Shown: positions 21,008 to 30,964 of the stretch, one piece after another
How positions within the stretch are numbered: the first letter of the stretch is position 1
Layout: each line of letters begins with the position of its first letter
Assembly: GCA_037903355.1 (NCBI GenBank)
Contig: JBAJFE010000004.1
Location: 2,170,001 to 2,234,000 of the forward strand
Source of the DNA: Trichuris trichiura
Taxonomy: Eukaryota > Nematoda > Enoplea > Trichinellida > Trichuridae
Length of the DNA: 64,000 nt
Direction of reading: 5' to 3'
The notes under the pieces: generated by a model
Told to the model about the DNA's origin: nothing
Databases searched by the model: none
What the model saw: the letters and a program-made list of their open reading frames with translations, nothing else
Made by a program: the position numbers and the translations under genes

Positions 21008-21040
21008 CTGACGACGGGACAAACGTAATCCGTAAAGCTA
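21008..21040 (+). repeat. degenerate copy of CTGACGA hairpin motif
   Basis: CTGACGACGGGACAAACG followed by AATCCGTAAAGCT matches the copy at 22929 over its 5' half, but the second stem strand is decayed (GTAATCCGT in place of GTCCCG). Confidence 0.5.
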
Positions 21041-21754
21041 TAAACAAAGTTTACATTACAGCGATTCAGAGTCGCAAAAAAGCGACGGAAAAGTAAATAT
21101 TTTATTCGGAGTATTCGGAATTGGATTTGTTCCAAATTTCGGATTTTTCTGGACATTACTATATACCAAACGGATGAATTTTGTAAGCTATCCATGTTTG
21201 AAGCCTTGCAGACCAAACATGAGAAAATAGGCGTTGCATGTGTACATATTTGCGCTCGGGATATGAAATGAAGTTGGATGACCAATCGCCTTTGTTCAGC
21301 GTATTTACTCGATTATCATTTCGCATTAACTTCATTGTGTTATTTTGAATTTTCGTTTATTTAACTTTATGTTTACTCTAAAATCATAAATAATCAGCTC
21401 TGATTTCCTTATTGCCCATACGGCAATTTTTTCTGAGTTTAATTTACTTGTTTTGCTAATTTTGTCGGATACTACTGTTTATTTATTTACCTGATTACTC
21501 TTTATAATTGATTTGCATATTTGTCAACGCATTCTTATTCAGTTTGCTTTTCTTTGAAGTTCCTTTTAACAAAAAAAGTTCTTTTTATTTAAATCATGTT
21601 TAGAATGACTGTTTAGTCATCTTGTTACCCATTTTGAAATTTTCATTATCGTTGAATCGACGCTGATGACCGGAGGCAATTTTCACCTGAAGCACTCCCT
21701 AATAAAAAGGATAAAAAACGAACCCGTACCTCCATATATATATATATATACATG

Positions 21755-21940
21755 CAATAGAACCTCCAAAGTTGACCACCTCTCTATGTCGACCACCTCC
21801 CTAAGTTGACCGAATTTTGACCACTTGGTTGGTCCGCACGTTAATAATATAATATACGCACAGCCTCTTATGTTGACAACCTCCTATGTTGACCAGTTTT
21901 TTCCGGTCCCTTGGGTGGTCAACTTATGGAGGTTCCACTG
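21755..21940. mobile_element. pogo/Tigger-like MITE with terminal inverted repeats
   Basis: The left end CAATAGAACCTCCAAAGTTG and the right end (reverse complement CAGTGGAACCTCCATAAGTT) are inverted over about 27 bp. The right end abuts a TA tract. CAGTGGAACCTCCATAAG-type termini with TA insertion sites are typical of pogo/Tigger-type Tc1/mariner relatives (family knowledge). The interior carries 16-17-nt direct repeats of the form ACCTCYMWAKGTYGACC. It is 186 bp long and has no coding capacity. Confidence 0.65.
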
Positions 21941-21960
21941 TATATATATATATATATATA
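21941..21960. repeat. (TA)n tract
   Basis: An uninterrupted TA run sits between the right end of the MITE and a second outward copy of its terminus (CAGTGGAACCTCCATAAGTT) at 21961. Confidence 0.9.
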
Positions 21961-21985
21961 CAGTGGAACCTCCATAAGTTCGTAT

Positions 21986-22100
21986 GTTCGTTATATATAT
22001 ATATATATATATATATATAACGAACAGGCACCTTTCCATAAATTTGTATATATATATATATATACATATATACAAATTTATGGAAAGGTGCCTGTTCGTT
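21986..22100. repeat. nested palindromes with TA-repeat loops
   Basis: GTTCGTTATAT at about 21986 pairs across a TA run with ATATAACGAAC ending at 22025. A perfect 32-bp inverted repeat follows at 22019-22050 and 22069-22100, with a TA-rich loop. The unit CAGGCACCTTTCCATAAATT resembles a diverged form of the adjacent MITE terminus. Confidence 0.75.
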
Positions 22101-22928
22101 CCACATTTCCAAATTCCGGATAAATAATTTTCTTTTTCTTTTTTTTCCTTTTCTTCATAATAAATAACTTTCTACCGTATTTAGTTAGCATTTTGCATAT
22201 TTAACTTCAGCTCAGTGTTGCAATGTTGTAAGCCTAAATATTGCTTAGGCGGGCTGAAGGGTATGCAAATTTTTCAATTAGCGCATCTCTTTTACGCACA
22301 TACTCAATGTGGCTTTCAAGATATGATCACTGCGCATTTAAGATAATAATTATTAATTTTCCGCGATGTTATAAGAAAATTTGCATTCAATAGGCTCATT
22401 ATCGATTTTGAAGTCAGTATGCTTTTGTCGAAATTTAAATAAATCGAAATGGAATTTTTGGCTGAGAATTTCAGCCCATCCGTTTCAGGGTTTAATTTTT
22501 CCTTGCAAGAATGCATTTAGAATAAGCTTAGCCGGTTCTCGTTGGGTGAAGTTTAGTTTCCGTGGAAATATCCGTCACGCCGAGATGAAAGCTCGCGTTG
22601 CATTCATCCGCTAGCGTGACGCGGCAGATATCTTGCCAAGAAAGATAGAAGTGTTAAGTGCCATGCGTCGTACAAGTTTTGCTAATTTTGCTTGTCAAAA
22701 ATGTCATACGACATTTTTTTCAATACAATTGATTTTGCTGACGTGTTTTCCTACGCGTAGCGATGTTTTGCATGCTCATCATTCGAATTTCACTTATTGC
22801 TACCCGGAAATTGCCCATCATACAATTACTAGTGCTAATAGCAATGTATTCTCGGCATATAGCATTAGACCTTCTCAATTTCAGCTGATAAACTTGACGC
22901 TTCAGCTGATAAACCATTACCACCATCG

Positions 22929-23040
22929 CTGACGACGGGACAAGGTTAGTCCCGAAAGCTCCGAAACTGTTAAGAATTTGTTCTGTATTTTTCCTTAATA
23001 ATTGCTCATCCATCCGTTGGTAGGGCATTTGCTTCAGTTT
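22929..23040 (+). repeat. retroelement-like repeat end with hairpin (CTGACGA family)
   Basis: The sequence starts CTGACGA with a perfect 6-bp stem (CGGGAC 22936-22941, GTCCCG 22949-22954), followed by AAAGCTCCGAAA. It continues with a segment (TTGTTCTGTATTTT, then CTCATCCATCCGTTGGTAGG) that is closely similar to both arms of the element at 53711-54176. It is therefore a dispersed copy of the same family. Confidence 0.7.
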
Positions 23041-25189
23041 AATTTCAGAACCCATCAACGGGCAAGAACACATACCGTATGAAGTAGTGATGAAGGTGTT
23101 GTGATTATTGCAAAAAGTAAAGTGTGCTCAGCAGAGCTTTGGCTGCCCATAGATGGCGCCAGTTTATATAGAGATAAGGAAATCGTTGACGTCGGCTGAC
23201 GATGGAACGGCAACAAATGCTAACAGGTATGCAACTTTTACGTCCCGTGAAATCAAACTGTTTGATTTTTCCAACAGATAGCGGCCATAAATTGAGAACT
23301 GTCACGTACGGGCGTTTAAAATCGATTTCAGTTGACAGCTGCGTCCTTGCTGAGAAGTTCTTTCGTGCCAGGCGAAACTTTGTCAAAAATTCACAAGAGA
23401 AGTGAACTACGTTGCACCTTTTAAGGTTTGGCAGAGCTTGGTACGGCTATATATGCGTTATTTCCAATTTCGCGCTTATTTAATTCCACAATTCGCTTTG
23501 TTTATCGTTCAGCCGCCAATGAAAAAGATAAATTCCAATAACAAAAACAACGACGTCGTCCTAGACCTTCATTTGCATAGTGCGCATTTTAAAAATGTGC
23601 ACGCGCTTAGCCGTATCGATTTTCTAGCAGTCTCAAGAATTTTCTTTTCTGCGTTTATTGTATTATATTAATAATAAAGCTTGATGAAAAATTAGAAAGC
23701 AATAGACGGCGAATGCCCAGGGAATAGTAGCGTTTCAACCAGCAAATGCATTCAGCATGTCTTTGTACCTAAAGTATCTTCAGGGATGGGGAGTTCAATT
23801 TCGTGCTATTTCTTTTCATGGCACTGCTCCATTGCGTCGCTATGATTAATGCAACTAAATTTTTAATCCTACAAAAAGACCGCGTAGCTTTCGGAACCGA
23901 CCTTGTCCGCTCTTTAATGCGTAGGGAACAAAAATGCTTAATATGGCTGCTATTGAACTAGGCTGACTAATAGGTGCAAGTTTTTAAAATCTGCTTGTAT
24001 TAATAACCTGCCAAGTATTTTTAACGGATACGATCTGCCTACGCATGGAGTCGGGAAGTAGGCGTTCGACGCACTGTAGCTTGCGTTGAACATAAGTAAT
24101 GCAAATTCGAATTTATTAATACATAATGATCTGGCATTCTGTAGTTTTTTACTTTTCACTAAAATTTTGAATTTAAACATCCTTTTTTTCCAATTGCCTA
24201 ATAAGTCGAATTATTATATAGTCGCGTTTCATCACAGCTTTGCAAGCACGTAGCGATGCCCAAGCGCCCCAGCAATAGCGGGTTCCGCAATACGCTTCAT
24301 CATAGTTGATGGGATATTTTTCCCTGCATACGAAATGTGTAGGCTGAGTGCATACAGTTGTACGATAAAAATTTTTGCGGTTGCATAATAAGGTCAGACT
24401 ACAAAACAAGATGGATTGACAACATTAGGCAGCCGTTAGGCGGAAAAGGTCAGTGGGCTTCATTTTGATAGTTTGAACTTGTTGACAAAGCACGACATTA
24501 TCTTTGACACAATCTCGTAAAGCTTCGCGAATGAAGGCTTTATGGCGACAAATGAACTTCGAATATTGCTTATCTCACATACGATGACACGCAATATTCG
24601 GCGTCTTTGTAAAAACGTTCTTATGCAAATTTGAGAACGCTATCAGATATCAAGTGGATAATTAACTCTCTTCAAAACAGGTTAGCATTTTCCAACTTCT
24701 CTTAACTTGTTGCCTGGAAAAGCCTGTTATTGAACAAACGATACTGCTGTGCCATGATGGCAAAATTTTCGAGCAAAGTACGATCAAAACTATTTCATTG
24801 CAAAAGTGCATCGTGTTAGACTGGTCAGTCTCATTGTTGAGTTAATTTAATAATTGAAATTGTTTCCCTGCCTTTTGTGTAATAAGATGGTAGCGTCGCT
24901 ACGCGTAAAGCGGATATTTTTGGGTATAAGCTTACTTGCGGAAAGACTTAAAAGGACAGACAGCTTTTGGGGTTGCTAATGTCATATTCAACAGGTTTAC
25001 TGATTGTCAGGCGGGAAAGGTAAAGCGCGCGGCGAAAATCAACTGCCAGTATTAGCAATGGGTGTTCGCCGCTGCAAGTGGAACGACTTTTTTTCGCCGT
25101 CGGACTGGTTGAGCACATGACGACCTACTTAGGCGAACATAAAACGCAAGATCATCGAACTGGCTTTTTAAACGCCAAGCGATCCTGCG

Positions 25190-25196
25190 TATAAAA
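25190..25196 (+). promoter_or_regulatory. TATA-box-like TATAAAA
   Basis: TATAAAA lies 20 nt before the first ATG of the PDZ exon. If transcription starts about 25-30 nt downstream of it, the ATG at 25216 would lie at or before the cap, and the next in-frame ATG (25225) would be used. It may also be fortuitous in AT-rich DNA. Confidence 0.35.
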
Positions 25197-25215
25197 CTGT
25201 TAGCCTGACGGAGGG

Positions 25216-25497
25216 ATGAACAAAATGCACGAATTGACCTTAAAGCGCAATGTTAAGACCGAGTCGGACTTTGGCTTCCGGTTAATGGAATGGTTCAATC
25301 CGGCCATTGTATCCACGTTCGTCTACGACGTAACGACGGATAGTCCGGCGGATAGAAGCGGTATGGCAACTGGCGATCGGATCGTCAGCGTTGACGGAAG
25401 CTTGGTCCGTTGCGCCGACGAGGTGCGTGCATTGCTTGATGGCAAATCTGAAATTCGCATTGTCATCGAGAGGACTCAAACCGGAGATTCCAGCCAG
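25216..25497 (+). CDS. PDZ-domain protein, first coding exon (incomplete)
   Basis: The 94-residue open exon encodes one PDZ fold. It has a GLGF-type carboxylate-binding loop (DFGFRL, residues 18-23), a strand/turn TDSPADRSGMATGDRIVSVDG and a C-terminal strand (EIRIVIERT). PDZ domains bind C-terminal peptides of partners and usually scaffold membrane or junction proteins (family knowledge). A donor-like CAG|GTAAAC at 25497/25498 ends it in phase 0; if it is not spliced, the frame runs to a stop at 25620 with a non-PDZ tail. I could not find a convincing next exon before 30.9 kb, so the gene is either a single short exon with readthrough or has distant exons I missed. The start is the ATG at 25216, or 25225 if the TATA box is real. 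Confidence 0.65.
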
Positions 25498-28400
25498 GTA
25501 AACAGGCGTCCATTTAAAAGGCTGCTGCTGCTGTTTTCTAATCTTCTGCCGTCGGAATTCTTTCTTTCATCAGCGCGGGCGCGTTCGACACGCCTGGGCG
25601 CAACGCAAAATTTGCTTTGAAGGTATTCTTGCGAAACGCGTCATAATCATCTGCTCGGTCACTGTGATGCTAACAACCGAAAAATATTTCTATTGAAATC
25701 TGTGCAGCTGTCTTTGTTTGGGTCATAAACGTCAATGCCCTTTGTCGATGTCACCGTAGGCTCAATGGCAGTCTCACAGGAGGACATCATGACAGTGATA
25801 AATTCGCTCATTCAATGGGTGCGTCATTAGTTAATGGTTACCGGTATGAGGTTCACTTCACGCGCGTTAATTTATCTTTTGTCCAGCAATGCAAAGCAAC
25901 CTTACCTTCATTGCGACTGAAACGTTGCGAAGGTTACCTTCAAAGATCGATCCGGTTTGTGCCGAACTTTCCATTTCTGGAAGGGCAAAACCAATCAGCT
26001 GTTGTTACAGCCTTCTCAGCGACCTAATGATCGCCGCGTTATTTTAGGCTGAGAGTCTATGCTTAAGAATAGCTTTTCGCGCTCGCAAAGAGAACCAGAG
26101 ACAGTGAGCAGTTGTATTTTGGAAAAAGAATGAACGCTTCCATTCGGGATATTCGGGATAATGACGTACTACGTGTTTGTGCGTTGGTTTACTATTGGTT
26201 CATATTTTATTTTGAAAAGCTAACGCTAACGAAGTGAGTAGGCGACTTTCTTGCCTAGAAAAGTTAAGTAGTTACAAGAAAATAGCCAGCTGGATTGTAC
26301 GTTTAATCAACACAGTATTCTTATGGCTATTTTTTCATATCCGATGGATTTATACAGTTTCTACTGTTTATATCAGCAGGGTCAGCTTAATGTACAAAGT
26401 TATGCATAGAAAAATCTTTGGCCAAGAGCTGCTGGATGCGCAGGAAAAATAAGGTATGAATTTTGATGGGCGTAACGCAAGATTACAGTTCTAAATACCT
26501 GTTTGAGGAAATGTATTAATAGTTCATCTTTCAAGCAAGTGGTGGACTGCGTTAAGCAAAATAGTTTCCTTAAAACGCGTTAAGGGAAGTCAAAAAGGCG
26601 AATTTAACGTTAATACGTATAACAGAGTACACTCAATGCAAGAACGCGGGTAAAGAAGTGCTTGCAACATTTAAATGATAGCATATTTGCATACTTCAAT
26701 TATCCTGCAGACAGTTTCTTTAGAAACGATTTGATTTATCGCTAATCATTATCGTCTTCATTTCTACAACGTTCGTTTCGTTGTCGACTTTGCTGTAAAT
26801 AAGAGCGATAATGAACTGGAACGAACTTCAAAATAAACAACTTTAAGTGGGGTGAAACAGTTTTCCTTCAAAAAAGCAGCCTTTATGGAGACTGTAAAAC
26901 GCCCTTCGTAATTGAGCTAATTGAAAATGTCATTAGGTCACCTATTTACTTAAGTCGGGCCAATACCTTGAAATTACTTGTTTTGCTGCTCTAACGTAAT
27001 CACTTGAATGCTTTTTTTAGGCAAAGGTCATTTGCTGATGATAGCTGCCAGCAGTTAAAGCTTAATTTGTTTGTGTCGGCCTGTTTGAAGCGGCGGTAGC
27101 TAAAAGATCTGAAACGTTTACCGCTCAATCTTTAATGTCGTTAGCGACTCCTTTTGCGTAATAAGATCATTGCGTAGTAATTTGAGTGCAAAACTTATGG
27201 GCACCTTTTGCAGCTGCGAGTAAAAGCAAAAAGCGGCATTAGTTCCTGACTATCCATAATGATTGGCTTAACGTGGATACTGTATGTTGATTAATGTCTA
27301 AACTGTACTCAAAATAATTGCACAGGAATGCATTCTTTAAAAAGCGCTCAACGATTATCCGCTGAAGCGGATAATCGTTTGCGTTAGCCGTTATTCGTTA
27401 AAAGTAGCAAATAAATGTCTGGTTGTTTAGTCATTTGGCTAAGCGTCCCCGGATGGAAAAGATTCTACTCGTTTCAGGCTATACATTCGTCAGCCAAGTT
27501 TTCAAGTACTATCTTAAGCAAGGAACGCTATTCGCTTTATTGTGGTTACAGGAAAAGTATTATTGATCATAGCTGGAGTATCTTATTTACATAATGATAT
27601 AGAGGCTTAAAAGGCAACTTGGAAAATACATTTCTCAGCTGTATAGGTTGCTGAGAAGCTGAAATACCTTGTTTTAATTATGTATATACGTACAACATTG
27701 GTAGAACTACTAGTGGGCAATTTTAACTTTCGTAACCTTTTGGCTTTATTGTATTCTTTGTGATTCATTCTTTTGGTCCTTTACAATGTTTTCCTTTGAG
27801 TAATACTCTCTCTGTTGATTGTTCTTTTTGTATACTTTAAAGAAACGAGCTTTGTAGCCACTCAGTCGTGCGTTTCATCTTGTTTCTCTCGCAGAAAGAA
27901 TACTTCTGCTTTTCGAGTAGACGAAAGTATTCTAATAGCTAATAGCGACATCACTCTCACAAAACTTTTGTTTTTTAGCCACAAATCTTTAGAAGTCGTT
28001 CCGAAGAACATGAACCGTCTCGTAAGTAACTATGTTAATTCTGAAAAAGCTTGAAACGCGCGCTGCACGCGGACACTACTCAGAACTTAGAACAGTGATT
28101 TTCAAGTAGAGGCTGGGAGATTCAGGCTTTTCAGTCTGTACTAAGCATTTTCTGCACAGAGGACACAGCGTGTAGCCCCGTAATAATTTCATAACAGCAT
28201 CCTTTAAACTGCTACTATTTTTTGGAGAATCAATATTTCTGCTGACATAATCACGTCCCGTATATGAAAGATTACAAAGAGCTAATCTATTTTTGTTACA
28301 CTAACAGTCTCGCACTTCTTATTCTCTACGGACAAACCTGTTTTATAGGAAAACAAAAAGGTGCATCTGTCAAGCGCATCATCTGTTAAACAGCGCCATC

Positions 28401-30880
28401 TGTCAAGTAGAAACTATAGGTCCCTTTTTGCTGTCTTATTTTCAAACTGTTACTGTTAAAATAGTCTAACAATAAGAACAGTTGCTTACAAGAACATTTT
28501 CTCTCATGGAAACTAAGAATTAAATATTTTATATAATGCGAAGATGAATATTTTTTAACGGCATTCCCGCGGTCATTTAAGTAACGCAGCAATTCCCATA
28601 CTTCGGCTCGTCGTAACAGAAAAACGTGAAAAGCTAACATGAGTTGGAGAACTTGAACATCCTTTTTTGAGCGCGCGCTTCTGATCACTAAAACAGCTAA
28701 ACGTACACGCACTTATTTCAGCTACGGTGGATTGCCAGTCGGAAGTCAGCGGCACAGTTTTGGGTCGATTTCCCGAAAGTCACTGGTTGCTCAAAATGCT
28801 CGGCAGAGCTTCCTACCAAGACCAAATTGGAGTACTGTAGCAGCTACCTTTCAGCTTATTTACTTTACCTCTCTTTCGTAACTGTTCGTAAGGTTGTACA
28901 CTTGTCGCTTGTGCGCTTGCAACATTGTATAAGCACGGTGACTTTGCCAAACTGCGTTGCAAAGTGCCGGCAGCGAAAAGCTGAAAGAATGCGCTGCGCA
29001 AATCCAAATAATGCGCCTCTCACTTATCTGCTTTTGAAAAGCGGACATAGCGCCGACTTCGGGAGAAGATGTGCTATGAAGTTCCGCTGATTAGCATATT
29101 TAAATTTAAAAAAAGTGTAAATAATAAAGTCGACTTAATAAGCAGTATTAATTGTCCTACTGAGCGGCCGAACTTGTTGGCATTATTTTCTAGCCTTCGT
29201 ATTTCGTAGAGGTGATTTTTTCGCTGAAAGTATGCAAAATACAGCGAAGCGTATGCTATGAACTCGAAGCTCTTTTTATGAAATTATTTTCTATCTATCG
29301 CGCAAGTCTGTTAGCTCTACTTTGCGTACACTTCTAATCTACTTCAACAATCATAGCTGCATGCTTCAAGTTGCGCAATCGTCTGGAGAACCTAACAGCC
29401 GCGGATAAAGCAAATAGTTAAAACCTTACGAGTGTTTCTCATTCTAAAAATACTTTGCTTGCTCGAAAGCATTTACGCAATAAGTAAGCGTGTCCATTTG
29501 GCAGTTAAAAAAGTTGAAGGCACCAGCTTGAGCTAGGCTACAAAACAAAGCTTTGCGATCCACTTTCTTGCTATTATAGCATTGAGAAATTCAACTACGC
29601 TTAACATAGATGAATGGACGAGGCTGCCCTGAAAGCTTTGCTCATTATAATCTCCTTTAAAGGACTCGTAATGAAAAACTCATTTGTTACGAAATAGCTG
29701 ACTGACGTTTAGGTCAACAAATAAAATGGATTTGAACAGCACAGGAAACGAAAACAAGTACAATAGCAAAATTCTTTTCGAGCCACTAAGCCACGTCAGA
29801 ATGTTTCGTCATTGCCGTGACGTCATTGTTGACATCACAGAGCGTCATCCAGTACAGATGCATGTTTGAAATATCAGCGAAGAGCCTATCCTAATTCTAC
29901 TGAAATGCGAGCCAGTTTCGCAATGAAAGTATTCCAAGAACGATCTGATATCTTCGGAATGTTTACAGTTTTAAAAAATATACAAATCTGTTCTTTTAAA
30001 CTGAGCTACGATCCTTAGTATTTCTTAAACTTGAGACTTGCCTACACATCAAGCAAAGCTGTTTTTTTTCTATTTTATTAAAAACGCGTTGCTTTAAAAG
30101 GAGTTTTACGTTGAGTCGACACTTCGAAACGACGTCAGTGACAATGCACATTCTTAACGTCGCTAAAAGAGGAAGTATACAAAAAATCAATCTGACAAAC
30201 GCATCGCTTATTTAGAGGGGCGAATTGTAGCTTTGGGTTGCTTGTAGCTCTCATACAATGCTTAGCCAAACGACAGCCCGCGCAAGGTGTATCGGAACAA
30301 AGGAAAAATGTCATGATGTCCTTTCCAGCTAATTATATTTGCAGAACTGTTTATTTGTATGTATAGTTTGGATAAATACTGAAAATCGATTGAGAACAAA
30401 CGCGCGAAATATGTTTTGTTTTGACATAACTATTGATAGCGCACGTCATCCTAGCGCAACAATGAATAGCTGACTGATGAGGTAGGCAGGAAATCAATTC
30501 GTCCATTGGCTCGACAAAGCAAACAGGCTTGTACGAGAAGCAGTTTCCGTCGCACGAAAAGAATGCCGTACATCATCCTGCCTATTAATAAGTTACTGTA
30601 ACTCGTACTGAGTTGCGAGGTTGTCACTCACTTCGATGTTGTATGTACATTTGCCTTGGTGAAGGCTTGGAAAGATAATTAGGTTAACAGTTTACGTCTA
30701 CCGGCTGATTACTAACGTCTGCAGCGCTGTCATGTTTTTCTTTGCTGCTAATATTGTTCACAGTTAGTCAGGTGGTGCACGACAGAATGGAATGTGTCCA
30801 CGTCATGATAACGTTTTTTCGTCCGTGTTCGCACGGACTTTTTCTAAACGTGTTTACTGTCCGTAGGTAAAACTTATTTG
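25498..30880. other. intergenic or intronic DNA, no gene recognised
   Basis: Nothing here encodes a recognisable domain. A 72-codon frame at 26234-26452 (plus) is hydrophobic in the middle (WIVRLINTVFLWLFF) and could be a small membrane protein, but splice signals and motifs are lacking. A perfect palindrome lies at 27350-27379. The stretch could be introns of the PDZ gene. Confidence 0.5.
27350..27379. repeat. perfect 14-bp palindrome
   Basis: AACGATTATCCGCT and its reverse complement are separated by only two bases. Such a short-loop perfect hairpin is unlikely by chance but has no recognised role. Confidence 0.8.
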
Positions 30881-30890
30881 TTTTTTTCAG
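30881..30890 (+). promoter_or_regulatory. strong acceptor before citrate synthase start
   Basis: TTTTTTTCAG ends 74 nt before the citrate synthase ATG. It marks the 3' end of a 5' UTR intron or a spliced-leader acceptor. Confidence 0.45.
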
Positions 30891-30964
30891 ACGTCAGCTG
30901 TTTGCTACACGTCTCATTAGTCACATAAACTTGATCGATTCGTCTACACTCGAAGCAAAGGCGG

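Larger units (their letters stand above)
19681..25189. other. intergenic, repeat-bearing, no gene recognised
   Basis: No coding exon can be supported. The segment 19.9-20.4 kb, upstream of the GPCR, is less AT-rich and may hold its promoter. 21.0-23.1 kb holds TA-rich tracts, a pogo-like MITE, palindromes and two copies of a hairpin motif. 24.4-25.2 kb, upstream of the PDZ exon, is again less AT-rich. Confidence 0.6.

Noticed and set aside
26234..26452. Small membrane-protein-like frame
   Set aside because: One hydrophobic stretch alone is common in AT-rich DNA; no start context, conservation or splice support.
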